From JBCBZH01 sp039815415 (GTDB lineage: Bacteria; Bacteroidota; Rhodothermia; Rhodothermales; Rubricoccaceae), in assembly GCA_039815415.1 (NCBI GenBank), contig JBCBZH010000170.1, forward strand, positions 1 through 9,366: a DNA stretch of 9,366 bases, written 5' to 3'. Shown in pieces: positions 1 to 6,456 of this stretch. A program made the position numbers and the translations under genes. The notes under the pieces are model-generated. The model saw nothing but the letters and a program-made list of their open reading frames with translations. It had not been told where the DNA came from and searched no databases. The first letter of the stretch is position 1, and each line of letters begins with the position of its first letter.

Positions 1-620
1 CGCAGGTGGAGGCGGGCCGTGTGGTGTCGGTGCGGTTTCGCAACGTGCCCTCGTTCCTCGCAGAGCGCGATGTGAGCGTGGACGTTCCAGAGATTGGTCG
101 GGTGCGCTACGATCTGGCTTTCGGGGGCGCCTACTACGCCTACGTGGACGCCGCCGACCTCGAGCTGGCGCTTGTCCCCGCTGCCACCGCCGAGATCATT
201 GCCGCCGGGAAGGCCATCAAGCGCGCGGTCATGGACGCCAGCTCGATTTCGCATCCCGAAGACGCCGATTTGGGCTTTCTCTACGGCGTCATCTTCGTCG
301 GGCCGTCGGAGAATCCAGCGCACCACAGCCGGAACGTATGCGTGTTCGCTGAGGGCGAGGTGGACCGGTGCCCGACCGGGACGGGCGTGAGCGGGCGCGT
401 TGCCATCCACCACGCGCGCGGCGAGCTCGCCACAGGCGAGGACGCCGTCATCGAGAGCCTCCTCGGCACCACATTCACAGCGCGCGTGGTGGAGACAGTC
501 TCCTTCGGGCCCTACAACGCTGTCGTCCCCGAAGTGACGGGCCGCGCCTGGATCACAGGCCAGAACAGGTTCACGCTCGACCCTTCTGATTCGCTCGTTC
601 ACGGTTTTCTCCTCCGATGA
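1..620 (+). CDS. Proline racemase family protein, probable trans-3-hydroxy-L-proline dehydratase (5' end cut off by window)
   Basis: The reading frame is open from the window edge (codons in phase with position 3), so the GTG at 6 is almost certainly internal. About 205 residues remain of a family that is usually 330-350 long. Family hallmarks, numbered from the GTG, are NVPSF at 13-17, the AFGGAYYAYVDA block at 38-49, and the catalytic segment DRCPTGTGVSG at 120-130. Proline racemase and 4-hydroxyproline epimerase have Cys in the second catalytic position (P-C-G-T-G). Here it is Thr124 (codon 375-377), the known signature of trans-3-hydroxy-L-proline dehydratases, which remove water to give delta1-pyrroline-2-carboxylate. 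The first catalytic Cys lies in the missing N-terminal part, so it cannot be checked. The stop overlaps the start of the next gene by ATGA, which implies translational coupling to the likely next enzyme of the pathway. Family membership is very secure; the dehydratase assignment is strong inference. Confidence 0.88.
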   Translation, partial: QVEAGRVVSVRFRNVPSFLAERDVSVDVPEIGRVRYDLAFGGAYYAYVDAADLELALVPAATAEIIAAGKAIKRAVMDASSISHPEDADLGFLYGVIFVGPSENPAHHSRNVCVFAEGEVDRCPTGTGVSGRVAIHHARGELATGEDAVIESLLGTTFTARVVETVSFGPYNAVVPEVTGRAWITGQNRFTLDPSDSLVHGFLLR

Positions 621-1588
621 GCGAGCTTCTGATTCTGTCTGAGGAGGACGTGCAGCGGGCGCTGCCCATGCGCGAGGCCATAGAGGCGATGCGGGACGCC
701 TTCGCCGCGTTGTCAGCAGGAGAGGCACAGATCCCCGTCCGTACGTCGGTGCCGCTGGAGAACGGCCTCGGGCTGGCGATGCTGGGGGCGTGGGGCGGCG
801 TCGCAGGCGTGAAGTGGGCGACGGTGCATCCGGGCAATCCCGCTCATGGGCGCCCGGCGGTAGGGGCCATGATGCTGCTTACGGATGCGGCGACAGGGGA
901 GCCAATGGCACTCGTGAGCGCCCGAGCATTGACGGCCATTCGCACCGGCGCAGGCTCCGGCCTCGCGACTGACCTGCTCGCACGGCCCGACGCCTCCGTC
1001 TGCGCGGTCATCGGGGCTGGGGTGCAGGCCGAGCGTCAGCTCGAGGCGGTATGCACCGTCCGGCCGATCACTCGTGGGCTGGTGATCTCGCGGTCGCCAG
1101 CGCGAGCTGAGGACTTTGCGGTGCGAATGACTCGCCAGCTCGAGATCCCGGTCGAGGTCGCCTCTCGAGAACGGCTTCGCGAGGCCGACGTGATCTGCGT
1201 CGCCACCAATTCACTGACGCCGGTGCTGTTCAATGAGGATGTCGCTCCCGGTACGCACATCAATGCGGTCGGGGCACACCACCCGGAGCAGGCCGAGCTG
1301 GATGCCGCCCTCGTCCGTCGCGCGCGCGTCGTCGTAGATCACCGGGAGACGTGTGCCGCCGAAGCGGGCGACCTCCTCCTCGCCGGGCTCGATGTTCTCT
1401 CGTTGCCCGAGATCGGCGAACTGAAAGTCGGCGGTAGCCAGCTGGCGAGTGGCTCTGTGTCGTCAGCTCGAGCTGGCGAGGTGACGGTTTTCAAGTCCGT
1501 GGGCAATGCGGTGCAGGACCTCGCGGCGGCGGTGCGGGCCATAGAGGCCGCGAAGCGCGAGGGACTCGGACGTGCCGCCGCGCTGTGA
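617..1588 (+). CDS. Ornithine cyclodeaminase/mu-crystallin family protein, probable delta1-pyrroline-2-carboxylate reductase
   Basis: A 323-residue cytosolic protein of normal length for the family. Visible marks are Lys66 in GVKW, an ARALTAIRTGA segment at 102-112, the Rossmann nucleotide-binding loop IGAGVQA at 132-138, a VGAHHPEQAELD segment at 218-229, AEAGDLL at 248-254 and the C-terminal VFKSVGNAVQDL at 291-302. The family includes ornithine cyclodeaminase, alanine dehydrogenase and ketimine reductases. Its ATG overlaps the stop of the 3-hydroxyproline dehydratase-like gene (ATGA, 617-620), so NAD(P)H-dependent reduction of delta1-pyrroline-2-carboxylate to L-proline is the most economical role (the activity called LhpI in some bacteria). 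The pair would then be a two-step catabolic module. Ornithine cyclodeaminase activity cannot be excluded from sequence alone. Two 14-base inverted copies of an iterated motif lie inside the gene, at 1131-1144 and 1467-1480. Confidence 0.88.
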   Translation: MSELLILSEEDVQRALPMREAIEAMRDAFAALSAGEAQIPVRTSVPLENGLGLAMLGAWGGVAGVKWATVHPGNPAHGRPAVGAMMLLTDAATGEPMALVSARALTAIRTGAGSGLATDLLARPDASVCAVIGAGVQAERQLEAVCTVRPITRGLVISRSPARAEDFAVRMTRQLEIPVEVASRERLREADVICVATNSLTPVLFNEDVAPGTHINAVGAHHPEQAELDAALVRRARVVVDHRETCAAEAGDLLLAGLDVLSLPEIGELKVGGSQLASGSVSSARAGEVTVFKSVGNAVQDLAAAVRAIEAAKREGLGRAAAL

Positions 1589-1673
1589 CAGGCGTGATCC
1601 GGCGTTCTGTCACCGTTCGCAAAAGGAAAACAGCCTGTTGAGTATCGTGCCGGAGCACCAGCCCAGGAATGCG

Positions 1674-2717
1674 ATGACAGAGGAAGGACGATCTGGCTTC
1701 CGCACCCGGCGTGGGTTCATCGGGCTGGCTGCTGCAGGTGTGGTCGGCTCAGCCCTCCCGGGGTGTACGTACCTGGGGTCGTTTCTCCCGCCTGCCATTG
1801 GACACCTCCCCGAGGCGAAGCGGCAAACGACGTTTCTGACGCCCAACGACGACTTTTATCTGGTTGCCATTGATCCTGACTTTCGTCCGGAGCTGACCTT
1901 GGCGACCGTTGAGGAGCGGTGGTCTCTCGAGCTGGTGGGTCTCAACGGAGAGGCCCGGCACCTTGGATATGACGACCTCAATGCTCGGGCGAGGCACATC
2001 ATCCCGTACACGTTTGAGTGCATTGGGAATCCTGTAGGCGGACAGCTGATCGGAACGGCAGAGTGGCGTGTGGTGCCGCTCCGAGACATCCTGGCGGACG
2101 CTCCCGGCGGCATTGAAGGGGCACAAACGGTGCTCTTCGAGGCGCTCGATGGCTTCTACTCCAGCGTCACGCTGGACCGAGCGACAGATGACTATGCGTT
2201 TCTGGCTCTCGACATGAACGGGGTGCCTCTGCCATTGGGACATGGTTTTCCTGCTCGGGTCATTTTGCCGGACCTCTACGGCAAGAAGCAGCCGCGCTGG
2301 CTACACCGAGTGACGCTGCTCGAAGACGCCAGCCCGACGTCGTACTGGGAGCGTCGGTTCTGGAAGGGGAGCCAGCCCCCACGAACCACCGCTCGGTTTG
2401 ATCTTGTCGATTCAGCCACGGCCGAGGCTCCGCTTTCACTCACAGGGATGGCCTTTGCGGGAGCCGATGGCGTCCACGCTGTAGAGGTGTCCCTGGATGA
2501 CGGCGCCACCTGGGTCCGCTGCGACCTCGTCACACCGACGCAGCCTCACGTCTGGAGCCTGTGGAGCTACACATGGCCCCGCCCGACTCAGGGGCGGCAC
2601 CGGCTGGCGGTTCGAGCCATTGACAGCCAGGGACGGGTTCAGACTGGACGACGGCGATCCCGATTCCCGAGCGGTGCTTCAGGGTGGCATCGAGTGTCCG
2701 TTGAGGTCACTCCCTAG
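1674..2717 (+). CDS. Tat-exported sulfite oxidase-like molybdopterin-dependent oxidoreductase, probable lipoprotein
   Basis: A 347-residue protein from ATG 1674, which is preceded by AGGA at 1665-1668. In-frame GTG/TTG codons upstream (1647, 1638, 1572) are possible starts, the last overlapping the previous gene. The N-terminus carries a twin-arginine signal (TRRGFIG at 11-17), a hydrophobic stretch and ALPGC ending at Cys31. This suggests Tat export and perhaps lipid anchoring, although Pro at -2 is unusual for a lipobox. The oxidoreductase molybdopterin domain follows at about 75-245, with FECIGNPVGG at 114-123, where Cys116 (codon 2019-2021) is the expected molybdenum ligand, then AEWR..PLRDIL and HGFPARVILP. 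An Ig-like Mo-co dimerisation domain (about 270-345) contains VEVSLDDGATW. The substrate is unknown: sulfite oxidase-fold enzymes include sulfite dehydrogenases and sulfoxide reductases. The gene starts 85 bases after the reductase gene on the same strand and may or may not share its transcript. Confidence 0.85.
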   Translation: MTEEGRSGFRTRRGFIGLAAAGVVGSALPGCTYLGSFLPPAIGHLPEAKRQTTFLTPNDDFYLVAIDPDFRPELTLATVEERWSLELVGLNGEARHLGYDDLNARARHIIPYTFECIGNPVGGQLIGTAEWRVVPLRDILADAPGGIEGAQTVLFEALDGFYSSVTLDRATDDYAFLALDMNGVPLPLGHGFPARVILPDLYGKKQPRWLHRVTLLEDASPTSYWERRFWKGSQPPRTTARFDLVDSATAEAPLSLTGMAFAGADGVHAVEVSLDDGATWVRCDLVTPTQPHVWSLWSYTWPRPTQGRHRLAVRAIDSQGRVQTGRRRSRFPSGASGWHRVSVEVTP

Positions 2718-2726
2718 ATGCCAAAG

Positions 2727-2800
2727 TGGGCGGTCAGGGACTCGAACCCCGGACCCCCTCGGTGTAAACGAGGTGCTCTAACCATCTGAGCTAACCGCCC
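2727..2800 (-). tRNA. tRNA-Val (anticodon TAC)
   Basis: Reading the minus strand from 2800 to 2727 gives a full 74-nt cloverleaf. It has a 7-bp acceptor stem (GGGCGGT/ACCGCCC), a D-arm GCTC...GAGC, a 5-bp anticodon stem CCTCG/CGAGG around loop TTTACAC (anticodon TAC), a 5-nt variable loop, a T-arm with TTCGAGT and discriminator A. CCA is not encoded. It lies 9 bases past the stop of the convergent molybdoenzyme gene and 69 bases downstream of tRNA-Gly on the same strand, so the two are probably co-transcribed. Confidence 0.97.
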
Positions 2801-2869
2801 GACAGCTCGTGGCGCGCAGCCACCAGCTCGAATCCTACGAGGCTCACCAGCTCAAGCTGATGCGCTCAG

Positions 2870-2942
2870 AGCGGGAAACGGGACTCGAACCCGCGACCCT
2901 CAGCTTGGGAAGCTGATGCTCTACCACCTGAGCTATTCCCGC
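2870..2942 (-). tRNA. tRNA-Gly (anticodon CCC)
   Basis: Reading the minus strand from 2942 to 2870 gives a 73-nt cloverleaf. It has acceptor stem GCGGGAA/TTCCCGC, D-arm GCTC...GAGC, anticodon stem TCAGC/GCTGA around loop TTCCCAA (anticodon CCC, reading GGG), variable loop GGGTC, T-arm with TTCGAGT and discriminator T, typical of bacterial tRNA-Gly. CCA is not encoded. It is upstream of tRNA-Val in the transcribed direction and divergent from rpmH. Confidence 0.97.
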
Positions 2943-3249
2943 AGATCGTCTGCAGCCACAGGCCCTTCAGACGGGCGGCCAAGCTACGGCGATCCGCGAG
3001 GACGAGTCAACCGAGGCCGGAGGCACCAGACGGGGTTCCATCCACCGGTCGCCAGCCCGACGCCCCCCGCATCGAGCTGGCGATGGGCCTATTTCCTCAT
3101 TCCTGATTCCCATTTCCTCCTCCGGGAAAGTCAACATCCCTTCATGGGGGGCGCAGCGAGGGCCTGTATCTTCTCCACCTTGCCGCCCCTGCGCGAACGC
3201 GTCGGCGGCTTTTGTGTCTACACACGGCCCGGTCCGCGGGCTCTTTCCG
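2943..3249. other. Non-coding region between divergent tRNA-Gly and rpmH
   Basis: This 307-base stretch has no convincing gene; the frame open through it on the plus strand is only an upstream extension of the rnpA frame. It must carry the promoters for the leftward tRNAs and for rpmH. I cannot identify either with confidence: TATCTT at 3167-3172 is a possible -10 element for rpmH without a good upstream partner. Notable content is one exact copy of the iterated decamer (3073-3082) and a pyrimidine-rich tract with ATTTCCTC at 3091-3098 and again at 3112-3119, a 21-base spacing. No Shine-Dalgarno precedes rpmH. Confidence 0.6.
3073..3082 (+). repeat. Intergenic copy of iterated decamer CGAGCTGGCG
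   Basis: One of twelve exact copies of CGAGCTGGCG or its complement in the window. This one lies outside any gene and is flanked symmetrically as ATCGAGCTGGCGAT. Being non-coding, it is not explained by codon preference. The function is unknown. Confidence 0.55.
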
Positions 3250-3405
3250 ATGAAGCGCACCTACCAGCCCAGCCGCCGCAAGCGGGCCAACAAGCACGGC
3301 TTCCGTGCCCGCATGGCGACCAAGAACGGTCGTCGCGTCCTCGCCCGCCGCCGCGCCAAGGGCCGCCACGACCTCACCGTCAGCGATACCAAGGCCACCA
3401 AGTGA
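3250..3405 (+). CDS. rpmH: 50S ribosomal protein L34
   Basis: A 51-residue, very basic protein that matches the whole L34 family: MKRTYQPSRRKR at the N-terminus, then HGFRARM at 16-22, GRRVLARRRAKGR at 27-39 and a short LTVSDTKATK tail. It is a small component of the large ribosomal subunit and binds 23S rRNA. The start is ATG 3250; an in-frame GTG at 3214 would add twelve residues foreign to the family. No Shine-Dalgarno is visible. Its TGA overlaps the GTG start of rnpA, the classic rpmH-rnpA arrangement. Confidence 0.98.
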   Translation: MKRTYQPSRRKRANKHGFRARMATKNGRRVLARRRAKGRHDLTVSDTKATK

Positions 3406-3860
3406 GTCTGGAGGCCGGTGAGGACCCTGGCGCTCCTCGCGCCACGTTTCCTCGCGCCCGCCGACTCAAGCGGCGACGGCTGATCCGGCCTCTGTTCCAA
3501 CGCACGGCCTCTGACGTACGCCGCGTTCGGGTCGGCGCCGTTCGCGTGCTCTACCGCCTCGTGCCCAGAGCCGACACCGGGCTCGATACGCCGGTTCAGG
3601 TCGGGTTTGCGCCCGGGCGCACCCGGACCAAGGTGGAGCGCAACCGGCTCCGGCGCGCGATGCGCGAGACGTTCCGGCAGCATCAGGCCCCTCTTCTTCG
3701 CCAGCTCGCCAGCCGCCCTACGGAGACCCTAACGATGTTCATCCTGGTCCAGAGCCGAGACGCCCGCGCGGTGGACGCCATCCGTCAGGATCTGCCCCGC
3801 GCCCTCGCCACGGTGTCGAACCGGATCGAGGGTGCATCCGACGCCGCCTCTACGCCGTAG
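3402..3860 (+). CDS. rnpA: Ribonuclease P protein component
   Basis: With the GTG at 3402 as start (overlapping the rpmH stop as GTGA), the product has 152 residues, somewhat longer than the usual 110-130. It is the protein cofactor of RNase P, which matures tRNA 5' ends. The family signature is the basic RNR helix, KVERNRLRRAMRETF, starting at about residue 78. An N-terminal RLKRRRLIRPLF segment corresponds to the family's opening motif, and ILVQSRDA precedes the last helix. The first 20 or so residues and the Ala/Ser-rich end are lineage extras. The same frame stays open far upstream through tRNA-Gly, but that part does not resemble RnpA. yidD, which often follows rnpA, is missing; yidC begins 25 bases after the stop. 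Confidence 0.93.
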   Translation: MSLEAGEDPGAPRATFPRARRLKRRRLIRPLFQRTASDVRRVRVGAVRVLYRLVPRADTGLDTPVQVGFAPGRTRTKVERNRLRRAMRETFRQHQAPLLRQLASRPTETLTMFILVQSRDARAVDAIRQDLPRALATVSNRIEGASDAASTP

Positions 3861-3885
3861 GGCCCCTCCCAACTCTTCTGATTTC

Positions 3886-5838
3886 GTGGATCAACAGCCA
3901 GGGTTCGACCGCAACGCGCTGATCGGCATCATCCTGATGTCCCTCGTCCTGGGGCTTTGGATGGTGTACACCGCGCCGGACCCGGCGGAGGTGGAGGCGC
4001 AGCGCCAGGCTCAGGAGGCCCAGCAGACCGAGCAAGCCATCGCGGATTCGCTCGATGCCCTCGCTGAGGGACCAGCCACTGTAGATGCGGCCGGGGCCGA
4101 CGATGGCACGTTGAATGCGCCGGTCGACTCTGCATTCGCCGAAGCGCTCGCAGGTCCGCAGCGGACCCTCACAGTGGTCTCTAGCCGTTACGAGGCCACG
4201 TTCTCCACGAAGGGCGGGACACCGGTCTCCTATCGACTTCTCAACTACAACCGCGCCGAGTCCGACGAGACCGTCGAGCTGGTGTCGAATGAGGATGGGG
4301 CGCTCTCCATCCAGTTTCTGCCGCCACGTGGGGCGTCGCTAGACAGCCGCACGCTGACGTTCCGCCCTGTTGTGGACGGAGCCATGTTCGAGGGTGATAC
4401 GCTGCGCATCCCTGACGGGTCTACCGCCACGCTCGCGTTCGAAGCACCCATCGCGGACGGTGCCCTGCGCTTCGTTTACGGCTTCGAAGACGAGTCCTAC
4501 GATGTCGACTTCCGTGTCGAGACGCCGGAGTCGAACCTGCTCCAGCAGTCTGGCGGGTACGATGTGATCTGGAACGGCGCCGTTCCGCTGGCCGAGGCGC
4601 AGCCAGACCAGGAGGTCGTTCAGGCAGGGGCCTATGCGCTCTACGGTGGCGACACCGAGTTCATCCGCCTCGATGAGCCTGGTGAGGCTGAGCCCATCCA
4701 GGGAACCGGCGACGTGGGCTGGGTGGCGGTCAAGACCAAGTTCTTCCTCGCGGCCATCATCCCCACAGAGGGCACCCCAACCGAAGGTTTCCTCCTCGAA
4801 GGGTCTCAGATCGGGGAGGTGGACTCTCCGGACTCGTTCGCGCAGGACTACACGGCACGTATCGAGATGCCACGCCTGGAGCCGAACGGCAGCGCCGGGT
4901 TTACGCTTTACCTCGGTCCCCTCGAGCTGAGGCGCCTAGCGGAGTACGGGCTCTACGACACCGTCGACTTTGGCTTCGGCGCGTTCATGACGCGCCCCAT
5001 CGCACGGTACATCATCGCGCCGTCCTTGGCGTTCCTCCACACCTTCATCCCGAGCTACGGGTGGGCGATTGTCCTGTTCGCGCTGCTCGTGAAGCTGGTG
5101 CTGTGGCCGCTCACGGCGGTCAGCTACCGAAGCCAGGCCCGGATGCGGGAGCTGCAGCCCGAGATGGTCTCCATCAAGGAGAAATACGGGGACGACCCGC
5201 AGAAGCAGCAGGAGGCGACGATGAAGCTGTACCGCGAGCGGGGCGTCAACCCGTTCGGCGGCTGCCTCCCGATGCTGCTGCAGTATCCGATCCTGATCGC
5301 GATGTGGCGGTTCTTCCAGTCCACGCTGGTGCTGCGTGGCGAGAGCTTCCTGTGGGCCAAGGACCTCTCCGCGCCGGATCCGGTACTCCAGCTCCCGTTC
5401 ACGATTCCCTTCGTGGGCGACTTCCTGGCAGGCTTCACCATCCTGATGGCGGCTTCGATGGTGATTTCGATGCGCCTCGCAGGAACCGGCGGCGCGGCGA
5501 TGGGGACGCAGCAGAAGGTCATCATGTACATGATGCCGTTGATCTTCTTCCTGTTCTTCAACCGCTTCCCGTCGGGGCTTTCGCTCTACTACCTCGCCTT
5601 CAACCTCTTCTCGATTGTCCAGCAACGGCTGGTCAACCAGCAGGTGGCTGCGGCATCCGCCAGCGGGGATTCCGGGAAGGGCGGACCGGGCGGCGACGGA
5701 CAGGCCGGACGCCCACCGAAGAGCCCCAAGGGCGGAGGCCCGAAGGGCAAAGGCAAGGCTCGCTCCAACGGCCGGTCCAGCAAGCGCAAGGGTGGCATTC
5801 TGTCCCAGGCCATCGCCGACGCGAAGAAGCGCCGCTAG
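3886..5838 (+). CDS. yidC: Membrane protein insertase YidC (Oxa1/60 kDa family)
   Basis: A 650-residue inner-membrane insertase that places membrane proteins with or without SecYEG. I chose GTG 3886 because it gives the family-like start ending FDRN just before TM1 (about 11-30). An in-frame ATG at 3832 would run 29 bases into rnpA. A large periplasmic beta domain covers about 60-370. The insertase core follows: TM2 at about 391-411, a cytoplasmic coiled-coil hairpin at about 415-450, NPFGGCLPMLLQYP at 455-468, TM4 near 505-535, and the last helices including RFPSGLSLYYL at 560-570. The groove position that is Arg in E. coli YidC appears to be Lys403, as I recall for Bacteroidota. The tail (about 590-650) is rich in Gly, Lys and Arg, consistent with ribosome binding in versions lacking SRP-linked partners. 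The stop is 6 bases before the ankyrin gene. Confidence 0.95.
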   Translation: MDQQPGFDRNALIGIILMSLVLGLWMVYTAPDPAEVEAQRQAQEAQQTEQAIADSLDALAEGPATVDAAGADDGTLNAPVDSAFAEALAGPQRTLTVVSSRYEATFSTKGGTPVSYRLLNYNRAESDETVELVSNEDGALSIQFLPPRGASLDSRTLTFRPVVDGAMFEGDTLRIPDGSTATLAFEAPIADGALRFVYGFEDESYDVDFRVETPESNLLQQSGGYDVIWNGAVPLAEAQPDQEVVQAGAYALYGGDTEFIRLDEPGEAEPIQGTGDVGWVAVKTKFFLAAIIPTEGTPTEGFLLEGSQIGEVDSPDSFAQDYTARIEMPRLEPNGSAGFTLYLGPLELRRLAEYGLYDTVDFGFGAFMTRPIARYIIAPSLAFLHTFIPSYGWAIVLFALLVKLVLWPLTAVSYRSQARMRELQPEMVSIKEKYGDDPQKQQEATMKLYRERGVNPFGGCLPMLLQYPILIAMWRFFQSTLVLRGESFLWAKDLSAPDPVLQLPFTIPFVGDFLAGFTILMAASMVISMRLAGTGGAAMGTQQKVIMYMMPLIFFLFFNRFPSGLSLYYLAFNLFSIVQQRLVNQQVAAASASGDSGKGGPGGDGQAGRPPKSPKGGGPKGKGKARSNGRSSKRKGGILSQAIADAKKRR

Positions 5839-5844
5839 GTCAGC

Positions 5845-6456
5845 ATGGCGGACCCGGATCGCCAGACCGCCCGCGAGGCCCCTGATCGGGCGGCGCACCT
5901 CGGCCGCCTGACGCGAGCCCTGGAGGGCGTCTGCACCGATGAGCAACGAGCAGCGCTTCAGCTCGAGCACGTACTCGTATCCGGTGACCTCGAGGCTCTG
6001 GATCGCCAGCTCGCGGGAGCGCATCCGGACGCAATCCGCATTCACCCAACTGGTGAGGCGCTGATCCACTACGCCATCGGGCTGACGACTCCCGAGGCCA
6101 TTCAGCACATCATCGAGCTGGGGGCGGACGTCAACTACGTCGCAGATGATGGCTTCCCAGCGCTCGTCAACGCCATTCACCACTATGACCGGCCCGAGGA
6201 GCGTTGGGAGGTCGTCCGTGTGCTCGTGGATGCCGGTGCGGATCTGGAGCGCGTCGGCATCAACGGCTACCGGCCCATTCACTGCGCGGCGATGACTGGG
6301 GACCGCCAGCTCGTTCGGATGCTGCTGGACGCGGGTGCGGACCCGCACTCGAGAACGACCGTCGATGACTACTGGACGGCCATTGAGGAGGCTGAGCACC
6401 TCGGAGCGAGGCAAGGCGCTGAGGCGATCCGAGAGTGGCTCGCAGAGCATCCATGA
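5845..6456 (+). CDS. Ankyrin-repeat protein between yidC and mnmE
   Basis: A 203-residue protein with no signal peptide or membrane segment, so probably cytosolic. After a charged N-terminus it is made of ankyrin units: a weak one at about 38-68, then 71-100 (ending LGADVN), 103-137 (a longer unit with an insertion at HHYDRPEER, ending DAGADL), 141-170 (GYRPIHCAA...LLDAGADP) and a C-terminal cap. Ankyrin repeats bind proteins; the partner here is not predictable. The ATG lies 6 bases after the yidC stop with a weak AGG at that stop, and its TGA overlaps the mnmE ATG, so all three are probably translated from one message. In many bacteria this slot holds jag, encoding an RNA-binding protein; there is no KH or R3H domain here. 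Two copies of the iterated decamer (6004, 6304) encode RQL in this gene. Confidence 0.88.
   Translation: MADPDRQTAREAPDRAAHLGRLTRALEGVCTDEQRAALQLEHVLVSGDLEALDRQLAGAHPDAIRIHPTGEALIHYAIGLTTPEAIQHIIELGADVNYVADDGFPALVNAIHHYDRPEERWEVVRVLVDAGADLERVGINGYRPIHCAAMTGDRQLVRMLLDAGADPHSRTTVDDYWTAIEEAEHLGARQGAEAIREWLAEHP

Noticed and set aside
1749..2243. 164-codon minus-strand frame in the molybdoenzyme gene
   Set aside because: Antisense shadow; the plus strand has clear domain motifs including the Mo-ligand Cys.
2916..3401. Extension of the rnpA frame upstream to tRNA-Gly
   Set aside because: It would start inside a tRNA and overlap rpmH; the segment is unlike RnpA, whose likely GTG start is at 3402.
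5061..5885. 274-codon plus-strand frame inside yidC
   Set aside because: A shifted-frame shadow of the conserved YidC core, rich in Gly, Arg, Ala and Pro with no family match.
4936..6450. Long open frame of 504 codons on the minus strand, antisense to yidC and the ankyrin gene
   Set aside because: It is a by-product of GC-rich codon use on the opposite strand. It has biased low-complexity composition (Arg, His, Gln, Glu), no recognisable domain, and yidC and the ankyrin gene beneath it are certain.
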